The notes under the pieces are model-generated. The model was not told the DNA's origin. It did no database searches and saw only the letters and a list, made by a program, of their open reading frames with translations. DNA of 26,876 bases from NCBI GenBank assembly GCA_021205585.1, contig JAJPXI010000207.1, forward strand, positions 52,930-79,805, in the 5' to 3' direction. Source of the stretch: Oscillospiraceae bacterium (GTDB taxonomy: Bacteria; Bacillota; Clostridia; Oscillospirales; Oscillospiraceae). Positions within the stretch are counted from its first letter, which is position 1; every line of letters begins with the position of its first letter. A program made the position numbers and the translations under genes. Below, piece after piece: positions 21,481-26,876 of the stretch.

Positions 21481-21525
21481 TATCTAAATTCCCCCGAAAA
21501 TTGCGATTCCGGGGGAATTTAGATA
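21481..21525. promoter_or_regulatory. Perfect 16-bp inverted repeat (hairpin/operator)
   Basis: TATCTAAATTCCCCCG (21481-21496) and its exact reverse complement (21510-21525) flank a 13-base spacer. It lies in the 411-base gap between the MerR-type gene and the Fe-S subunit gene. No T-run follows on either strand, so a simple intrinsic terminator is unlikely. An operator, or an RNA stem in a leader or 3' region, is possible. The rest of the gap (21526-21703) is AT-rich and shows no gene. Confidence 0.6.
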
Positions 21526-21703
21526 TCTATTTTATGGATTATTCAGTTTAATATTAGGTTTCACATCTTTTAATTGTAAAAAAAATCACGAGAGTTAGTC
21601 GAAATAAACCTTGGACTTGTTCCAGAGTTTTGACAGAAATTTTCCCGAAAACGCCCCCGCCGCCGCAGACCGGGCAAGAAAAACGCGCCAGAGGCGGAAA
21701 CCA

Positions 21704-22513
21704 TTACTTCACCGGCAGCCAGACGGCGTACAGCCGGGTGACCTGTTCGTGGTCGTAAATCAGCTTCAGCACCCAGGCGAGTATGTCGCCGTCCAGGGTA
21801 AAGCCGTGCTGAGCCATCCAGTCGTAGGCCGGCTGCAAATCCTCCCGGCGCAGCTTGTCCGCCACTCGAATGACCGTGTAGACGCTGCGGTGTGGCCGCC
21901 ACTCGGCCACCACGTCGTCGGCCTCCAGGCCGATCTCCCTGGCCTTGTCGATCTCAATGGAGTAACCGGGCATGGCGTCCATGCCCACCACGTCGGAAAG
22001 GGCGTTGGCCTGGGGGACGACGATGCAGCGGCGGAACATATTGTGGTACTCGATTACATGCTGGTAAAAAGGCCCCTCCAGGCTGCGCCGGTTCAGCTCT
22101 CCGGCGTTGGCGTAGCAGCACACCAGGACGTGGGGGCTGTCCCGGATGTAGAACTCCCCCTCGTAGTACTCCAGCAGGTACTTGGCCGCCTGGAGCCGGT
22201 GCATCTGATCCAGCACCCGGCTGTAACGCAGGAGCTTCTGCTCGATTTCCTTTGCTTTTTCCTCCAGCAGGCAGTCAAATTCCTCCGGGCTGGTGTCGGA
22301 GATAATCTTGGCGATTTCCGAGAGGGAAAAGCCCACGTTCTGCAACAGCTTGCAGTCGTACAGGCGGGTGATGTCCTCCTGGGTGAAGCCCCGGTAGCGG
22401 TTGTTCTGATCCCGGCTGGGCTGGATGATGTTCTTGCGCTCGTAGAGCCGGATGGCGTCCGGCGTGGTGCAGAGCAGGCGGGCGACCTCGTTGATTTTCA
22501 AATGCTTTTCCAT
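21704..22513 (-). CDS. MerR-family transcriptional regulator with effector-binding C-terminal domain
   Basis: This encodes 269 residues from ATG 22513 after GGGGGAGGAACT. The N-terminal winged helix-turn-helix is MerR-like (INEVARLLCTTPDAIRLYER, then NRYRGFTQEDITRLYDCKLL). A coiled dimerisation helix lies at about 85-115. The C-terminal 150 residues resemble a GyrI-like ligand-binding domain (PGYSIEIDKAREIGLEADDV; LPVK at the end). MerR proteins of this type activate promoters when they bind small molecules. It lies upstream of, and in the same direction as, the molybdoenzyme operon, across a gap rich in inverted repeats, so it probably controls that operon. It follows recN by 32 bases. Confidence 0.85.
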   Translation of the reverse strand: MEKHLKINEVARLLCTTPDAIRLYERKNIIQPSRDQNNRYRGFTQEDITRLYDCKLLQNVGFSLSEIAKIISDTSPEEFDCLLEEKAKEIEQKLLRYSRVLDQMHRLQAAKYLLEYYEGEFYIRDSPHVLVCCYANAGELNRRSLEGPFYQHVIEYHNMFRRCIVVPQANALSDVVGMDAMPGYSIEIDKAREIGLEADDVVAEWRPHRSVYTVIRVADKLRREDLQPAYDWMAQHGFTLDGDILAWVLKLIYDHEQVTRLYAVWLPVK

Positions 22514-22545
22514 AGTTCCTCCCCCTTCGGGCGTTTGGGCGGCGC

Positions 22546-24237
22546 TCACGCGCGCCGCCGGTAGGCCTGGGCCTGCTCCAGCAGCTGACCGGCGCTCTCC
22601 AGTTGCAGGGCCGTGGGTTCCCCGCCGCCGGTGAGCCGGGCCAGCTCCGCCCGGCGGCCTTCCCAGTCCAGCCGCTCCACGCTGGTAAAGGTGCGGCCCT
22701 CCCGCACCCCTTTTTCTACGGAAAAATGGACGTCCGCCATGGCGGCAATCTGGGGCAGATGGGTCACGCACAGCACCTGGCGGCTCCGGGCGATGTCCGC
22801 CATCTTCTCCGCCACCTTCCGGGCGGCCCGGCCGGACACGCCGGCGTCCACTTCGTCAAAAATCAGCGCGCCCACCTCGTCGCTCTCGGCCAGGACACTT
22901 TTCATAGCCAGCATGATGCGGGCCAGCTCTCCCCCGGAGGCGATTTTGGCGATGGGCTTCAGATCCTCCCCCACGTTGGCCGACATTAAAAACCGCACCT
23001 GATCCAGTCCGGCGGCATCCATCCCGTCCGGGCCGTCCTTTGGGCAAAGCTGCACGGAAAAGCGCACCCTGGGCATATCCAGCTGCTCCAGCTCCCCCTG
23101 GATGCGTTCCTCCAGGTTCCGGGCCGCTTTTACCCTGTGCTCGGACAGGCGGCGGCCCCGCTCCAGCGCCCGCTCCCTGGCTTCTTCCAGTTTGGGTTCC
23201 AGAAGGGACAGGGTATCGTCGGCCTGCTGCAGCCGCTCCAGCTCCTCCCGGCTGGCCTCCAGGTAGCCCAGCATATCCTCCACGGTGGCCCCGTATTTCT
23301 TCCGCAGGCGGGAGAGGATTTCCAGGCGGCCTTCTATCTCATCCAGCTCCCCGGGGGAGAAGTCGAAAGACTCCTGGAAATCCCGCACCTGCCCGGCCAG
23401 ATCCTCGGCGTTCAGGCGCAGCTGCTCCAGCTGCTCCGCCAACTCTCCCAGGGGCCGGCTGACCTGCCCGGCCCGGCTCAGGGCGTACTGGGCATCGGCC
23501 AGTAGCCCGGCGGCCCCCTGGCGCTCGTCGTCCCCGGACAGGGCCAGACGGGCAAGCTGGACGGCGCCGGTCAGCTTTTCCGCGTTTCTCAGCAGGGCCC
23601 GGCGCTCCAGCAGAACCTCCTCCTCCCCGCTTTTCAGCCCGGCCCGCTCCAATTCGGAAATTTGAAATTCAAGGCTGTCGATCCGCCTGGCCCGCTCCCC
23701 CTCGCTCATGCGCAGCGCGTCCATCTCCCGGCGCAGGGCGGCCAGCTCACCGTAACACAGGCGAAATTCCTCCAGCAGAGGGCCGCTCCCGGCGAAGCGA
23801 TCCAGGTAGTCCAGGTGCCGTTCTTCCTCCAAAAGGGCCTGTCCCTCGTGCTGGCCGTGAATGTTCAAAAGCTGCCGCCCCAGCTGGCGCAGCTGGGCCA
23901 CCGTCAGCAGCCGGCCCCCGGCCCGGCACACGTTTTTCCCGTCGGGGTACAGCTCCCGGCGCAAAAGCAACTCGCCGTTTTCGTCCGGCTCCACCCCGTT
24001 CTCCTGGAACCAGGGCAGCGGGGGCAAATCGGAAAACACCGCCTCTACGCAGGCCCGGCGGGCCCCGGTGCGCAACAGCTCCCGGCTGGTGCGCTCCCCC
24101 AGCGCCGCGCCGATGGCGTCGATGACGATGGACTTGCCGGCCCCCGTCTCGCCCGTCAGGACGTTGAAGCCGCGCTCAAAGGAGATGTCCGCCGCCTCGA
24201 TGACGGCGATATTTTCAATGTGGAGCAGGGAGAGCAT
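22546..24237 (-). CDS. recN: DNA repair protein RecN
   Basis: This encodes 563 residues, normal for RecN. Walker A is GETGAGKS at 29-36 in the N-terminal half. A long coiled coil fills the middle, and Walker B/signature appears near the C-terminus (LIFDEVDAGVSGRAARKVAE), followed by CVTHLPQIAAMAD. It is an SMC-like ATPase recruited early to double-strand breaks. The order recN-argR-nadK-tlyA-dxs on one strand is the canonical Clostridia arrangement. It starts 11 bases after the argR stop. The C-terminus at 22546 lies 32 bases before the MerR-type gene. Confidence 0.96.
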   Translation of the reverse strand: MLSLLHIENIAVIEAADISFERGFNVLTGETGAGKSIVIDAIGAALGERTSRELLRTGARRACVEAVFSDLPPLPWFQENGVEPDENGELLLRRELYPDGKNVCRAGGRLLTVAQLRQLGRQLLNIHGQHEGQALLEEERHLDYLDRFAGSGPLLEEFRLCYGELAALRREMDALRMSEGERARRIDSLEFQISELERAGLKSGEEEVLLERRALLRNAEKLTGAVQLARLALSGDDERQGAAGLLADAQYALSRAGQVSRPLGELAEQLEQLRLNAEDLAGQVRDFQESFDFSPGELDEIEGRLEILSRLRKKYGATVEDMLGYLEASREELERLQQADDTLSLLEPKLEEARERALERGRRLSEHRVKAARNLEERIQGELEQLDMPRVRFSVQLCPKDGPDGMDAAGLDQVRFLMSANVGEDLKPIAKIASGGELARIMLAMKSVLAESDEVGALIFDEVDAGVSGRAARKVAEKMADIARSRQVLCVTHLPQIAAMADVHFSVEKGVREGRTFTSVERLDWEGRRAELARLTGGGEPTALQLESAGQLLEQAQAYRRRA

Positions 24238-24248
24238 GGGCGTTCACC

Positions 24249-24701
24249 TCACTGGAGCATGGTATGGAGATCCTGGCAGAACCGCTCGGCGGCCCCGGCG
24301 GTGCGCATGATCAAAATGGCAGTGTCGTCCCCCGCCAGGCTGCCCACCATGTCGGGCTGCTCCATGCCGTCCAGGGCGGCGGCGGCGGCGGAGGCCAGGC
24401 CGGGCATGGTGTTGACCACCACGATGTTCTGGGCGAAATCGAAAGAGACCACGCACTGGCGGAAAATCTTGCACAGGCGTTTCTCCCGATCCGCCGCCTC
24501 CCGCCCGCCGGGGGCGGTGTAGCGGTAGACCCCCCGCTCGGACAGGGCCTTGGAGATGTGCAGTTGTTTGATGTCCCGGGAGACGGTGGCCTGAGTGGTC
24601 TGAATGCCCCGCCGGGACAATTCCTCCAGCAGCTGCTCCTGAGTCTCGACTTCCATTTCCGTAATAATGCGGAGAATCTCCTCCTGTCTTGCCTCTTTCA
24701 T
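24249..24701 (-). CDS. argR: Arginine repressor ArgR/AhrC
   Basis: This encodes 150 residues from ATG 24701, the standard length; a longer frame from 24740 would overlap nadK. The N-terminal winged helix has TQEQLLEELSRRGIQTTQAT followed by VSRDIKQLHI, with the Ser-Arg DNA-reading pair. The C-terminal hexamerisation and arginine-binding domain holds VVVNTMPGLASAAAAALDGM and SLAGDDTAILIM, where GDDT is the Arg-binding motif. It represses arginine synthesis genes when arginine is plentiful. It sits 4 bases after nadK and 11 bases before recN, so it is co-transcribed. Confidence 0.95.
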   Translation of the reverse strand: MKEARQEEILRIITEMEVETQEQLLEELSRRGIQTTQATVSRDIKQLHISKALSERGVYRYTAPGGREAADREKRLCKIFRQCVVSFDFAQNIVVVNTMPGLASAAAAALDGMEQPDMVGSLAGDDTAILIMRTAGAAERFCQDLHTMLQ

Positions 24702-24705
24702 GCGG

Positions 24706-25572
24706 CTAACCCTTTCCAAACTTTTTGTGTAGAATGTCAAAAAATGTACGCTGCGACAGCCGGGCCAGACGGGTGACGCGGTCGGATTTTTTGACGAGCG
24801 CCGTGTCCCGCTCTGAAAAGCGGAAGCCCTTGCCCCCGTCCACTGTCAGATAGGCGGCCTTCCTCGACCCCTTCCCCAGCCGGATGGACACGGACCGCTG
24901 GGCGCTGAGCACCACGGGCCTGGCGTCCACCGCGTGGGCGCAGACGGGGGTGACGAGCAGGTTTTCCGCCGTGGGCTCTATGAGCGGGCCTCCGGCGGAC
25001 AGGGCGTAGCCGGTGGAGCCGGTAGGGGTGGAAACCAGCACCCCGTCCCCGGAGAACTCTGTCATTTTCATCTGGCCGCAGGAGAGCTTGATGTCCAGCA
25101 CCCGGCCCAGGGCGCTTTTCATCAAAGCGACGTCGTTCAGCGCGGTGTCGTGAAACACCTGCTTGCCTTCCCGCAGGACGGACACGTCCAGCATCATCCG
25201 CTCCTCCACGGCGAAGGAACCCTTGCCCAGCCTGCCCAGCTGGGACAGCTCGCTGTGTTCCAGCTCCGCCAAAAATCCCACGCTCCCCATGTTGACCCCC
25301 AAAATGGGGATGCCGTACTCGTTGGCGTGCCGGGCGGAGTGGAGGATGGTGCCGTCCCCCCCGAAGCAGACCAGCAGATCCGCCCCTGGGAGGGCCGTTT
25401 CGATCTTTTCATACTCCAGGTGCCGGGGCAGCTCCACCCGGCTGCCGCCGTCCAGGTCAAAGGGCAGGCAGATGGTGGTTTCCACGCCGGCGTTTTTCAG
25501 AATCTTCCGGGCGGCCTGGGCGGCCCGCAGGCCCCTGTCCCGGTATGGGTTTGGGCTGAGTACAATACGCAT
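24706..25572 (-). CDS. nadK: NAD kinase
   Basis: This encodes 288 residues from ATG 25572, with GGAAGGAAA upstream; eight extra codons further upstream lack similarity. The GGDGT motif at 71-75 (CFGGDGTILHSA) carries the catalytic Asp73. Further conserved blocks are GVNMGSVGFLAEL, ALNDVALMK, GDGVLVSTPTGSTGYALSAG and the basic C-terminus. It phosphorylates NAD to NADP in the cytoplasm. It lies 30 bases after tlyA and 4 bases before argR. Confidence 0.96.
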   Translation of the reverse strand: MRIVLSPNPYRDRGLRAAQAARKILKNAGVETTICLPFDLDGGSRVELPRHLEYEKIETALPGADLLVCFGGDGTILHSARHANEYGIPILGVNMGSVGFLAELEHSELSQLGRLGKGSFAVEERMMLDVSVLREGKQVFHDTALNDVALMKSALGRVLDIKLSCGQMKMTEFSGDGVLVSTPTGSTGYALSAGGPLIEPTAENLLVTPVCAHAVDARPVVLSAQRSVSIRLGKGSRKAAYLTVDGGKGFRFSERDTALVKKSDRVTRLARLSQRTFFDILHKKFGKG

Positions 25573-25602
25573 GGCTGATTTCCTTCCATCCATCAATGAG
25601 AA

Positions 25603-26400
25603 TTATTGCAGCGCCCGGTGGGATTCTTCGACCAGGCCCTTCAAGTCCAGGCCCTGGGGCGGCGCCGTCCCTGGGGCCAGGCAGCCTAAATATTCAATGT
25701 TGCCCTCCGGCCCCCGAATGGGCGAGTAGGTCAGACCGGCCACGGAGAAGCCGGCCTGGGCGGCGTGGCCCAGAAATCGTTCCAGCACCGCCAAATGCAC
25801 CGCCGAATCCCGCACCACGCCCTTTTTCCCCACCTGCTCCCGCCCCGCCTCAAACTGGGGCTTGACCAGACAGACCGTCCGGCTCTCCGGCTTCAGCAAA
25901 GCCCGCAGAGGGGGCAGAATCAGCTTCAGAGAGATGAAGGACACGTCCACGCTGGCAAAGTCCAGGGGTTCCGGAATCTGCTCCTTTGTCAGATAGCGGG
26001 CGTTGGTGCGCTCCAGGCAGACCACCCGCCCGTCCTGGCGCAGGCTCCCGGCCAGCTGGCCGTAGCCCACGTCCACGGCGTAGCCCTTCCTCGCCCCCCG
26101 CTGGGGCATACAGTCGGTGCAGCCCCCGGGAGCGGCCCCGATGTCCGCCGCCGTCTTGCCCGCAAGGGAAATCGGAAAAACCTCCAGCGCCTTTTCCAGC
26201 TTCAGCCCTCCCCGGCTGACGTAGGGCAGGGGCGCGCCCCGCAGCTCCAGCACCGCCGTCTCATTGGTGGGACTGCCCGCCTTGGTGACGGGGACGCCGT
26301 CCACATAGACCTGGCCGGACATAATCAGGGCCTGTGCCTTCTGGCGGCTCTCCAGCAGCCCCCGCTCCACCAGGAGCACATCCAGCCGCTTCTTAGCCAC
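25603..26400 (-). CDS. tlyA: TlyA-family rRNA 2'-O-methyltransferase / hemolysin-like protein
   Basis: This encodes 265 residues. An S4 RNA-binding domain fills the N-terminus (RLDVLLVERGLLESRQKAQA). An FtsJ/RrmJ-type methyltransferase domain follows, with AAPGGCTDC in the SAM-binding loop, YAVDVGYGQLAGSLRQD and FASVDVSFISLKLILPPL, and CLVKPQFEAGRE. TlyA proteins methylate ribosomal RNA; the hemolysin name is historical. The SAM loop reads GAAPGGCTDC, where most homologues I recall have GASTGGFTDC, a small variation. The start overlaps the 3' end of dxs by 8 bases, which suggests coupled translation. Confidence 0.93.
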   Translation of the reverse strand: MAKKRLDVLLVERGLLESRQKAQALIMSGQVYVDGVPVTKAGSPTNETAVLELRGAPLPYVSRGGLKLEKALEVFPISLAGKTAADIGAAPGGCTDCMPQRGARKGYAVDVGYGQLAGSLRQDGRVVCLERTNARYLTKEQIPEPLDFASVDVSFISLKLILPPLRALLKPESRTVCLVKPQFEAGREQVGKKGVVRDSAVHLAVLERFLGHAAQAGFSVAGLTYSPIRGPEGNIEYLGCLAPGTAPPQGLDLKGLVEESHRALQ

Positions 26401-26876
26401 GTTTGCACACCTCCAGGGCCTTTTGAAACAGGGAATCCTCGTCCAGACCGCACAGCCGCCGCAGCTGCTCCACGCTCCCGTGGGTCACAAAGCCCCGGCC
26501 CAGATTTTGCAGCGCGGCGGCGCGCAGAGGAACCTCCCGCCGGGCGGCCTCGGCCAGCACCCGCTGGCCCACGCAGTTCATCTCCACGCACTCCTCCGCA
26601 GTCAGCAACCGCCCGGTCTTTTGGACAGAGCAAAAAATTGTATCATAATCAATGGGTGTAATGCTGTTCAGCTTTACAACCTCCGCCTCGATGTTTTCCC
26701 GGGAAAGGCGCTGGGCCGTCCGAAGCAGAACGGGAATCTGCGTGCCATACCCCAACAGGGTGACATTCCGGCCCTCCCGCACAAGGGTGGCCGCGCCCTC
26801 CGAGCAATCCTCCAGCCAGCCCCCGTCCTCGCCCCCCCTGGGGTAGCGCACCGCCACCGGCCCGGACAGCTCCAGG
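26393..26876 (-). CDS. dxs: 1-deoxy-D-xylulose-5-phosphate synthase, C-terminal part (5' end outside window)
   Basis: The frame runs off the right edge of the window; about 160 C-terminal codons are visible, against about 620 in the whole protein. It begins LELSGPVAVRYPRGG, the end of the pyrimidine-binding domain. The transketolase C-terminal domain follows (VTLLGYGTQIPVLLRTAQRL; EVVKLNSITPIDYDTI; GRLLTAEECVEMNCVGQRVL; LGRGFVTHGSVEQL). DXS joins pyruvate and glyceraldehyde 3-phosphate in the first step of the MEP isoprenoid pathway, using thiamine diphosphate. The link with tlyA, nadK, argR and recN downstream is typical of Clostridia. Confidence 0.95.
   Translation of the reverse strand, partial: LELSGPVAVRYPRGGEDGGWLEDCSEGAATLVREGRNVTLLGYGTQIPVLLRTAQRLSRENIEAEVVKLNSITPIDYDTIFCSVQKTGRLLTAEECVEMNCVGQRVLAEAARREVPLRAAALQNLGRGFVTHGSVEQLRRLCGLDEDSLFQKALEVCKRG

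Noticed and set aside
1..26876. CRISPR arrays and tRNA genes
   Set aside because: I saw no regularly spaced repeats and no cloverleaf-like sequence on reading both strands; the prophage uses a protein gene, not a tRNA, as its site.

Overview
The window is the right-hand part of an integrated temperate phage (about 1-11184) followed by chromosomal DNA of a GC-rich, spore-forming Firmicute (about 11185-26876). The host genes (cotJC remnant, spoIIM-like gene, SCIFF peptide system, T-box controlled tyrS, and the recN-argR-nadK-tlyA-dxs cluster) and the GC-rich codon use fit an Oscillospiraceae-type gut bacterium (Flavonifractor/Pseudoflavonifractor/Lawsonibacter-like). That assignment is inferred from memory of gene order and protein style, not from a search.

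Prophage, plus strand. A tail-tip or fibre protein (cut by the window start) and an unidentified structural-type gene come first, then a decayed small gene. A complete diversity-generating retroelement (DGR) follows: a target protein (1972-2799) whose last codons form the variable repeat VR (2670-2783), a GC-rich hairpin just after it, an Avd-like accessory gene that appears to start at ATT, the template repeat TR (3576-3689) and a reverse transcriptase with YMDD and IGNQTSQ motifs (3762-4964). VR and TR match over 114 bases except at 13 positions, and every one of those is an adenine in TR. After the DGR comes a lysis module of small tail/lysis-region proteins, holin, N-acetylmuramoyl-L-alanine amidase and a second small membrane protein. 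A lysogenic cargo unit with its own promoter (63-aa protein plus HipA-like kinase) and an integration unit (46-aa protein plus large serine recombinase) close the prophage.

Junction. About 100 bases after the recombinase, the AT-richer phage DNA changes to GC-rich host DNA in the middle of a reading frame. The frame continues as the last 66 codons of cotJC, the Mn-catalase-like spore-coat protein. The phage is therefore inserted in a sporulation gene, as in the skin element of sigK or SPbeta in spsM.

Host region, almost all on the minus strand. Reading the minus strand from the window's right end, the genes are: dxs (partial), tlyA, nadK, argR and recN; a MerR-type regulator; a two-gene molybdoenzyme operon (small Fe-S protein and a large MopB protein of acetylene hydratase/catechol dehydroxylase style); tyrS behind a tyrosine T-box; a remnant of an SLH surface protein; scfA-scfB (SCIFF peptide and radical SAM maturase); proC; a spoIIM-like gene; and xerD. 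Two short inverted-repeat elements that share a 30-base motif lie in intergenic regions (about 12386-12528 and 18259-18366).

The strongest points are the DGR, the cotJC insertion with a nearby serine recombinase, the ATT start(s) in the DGR, and the uncharacterised molybdoenzyme with its palindromic control region.
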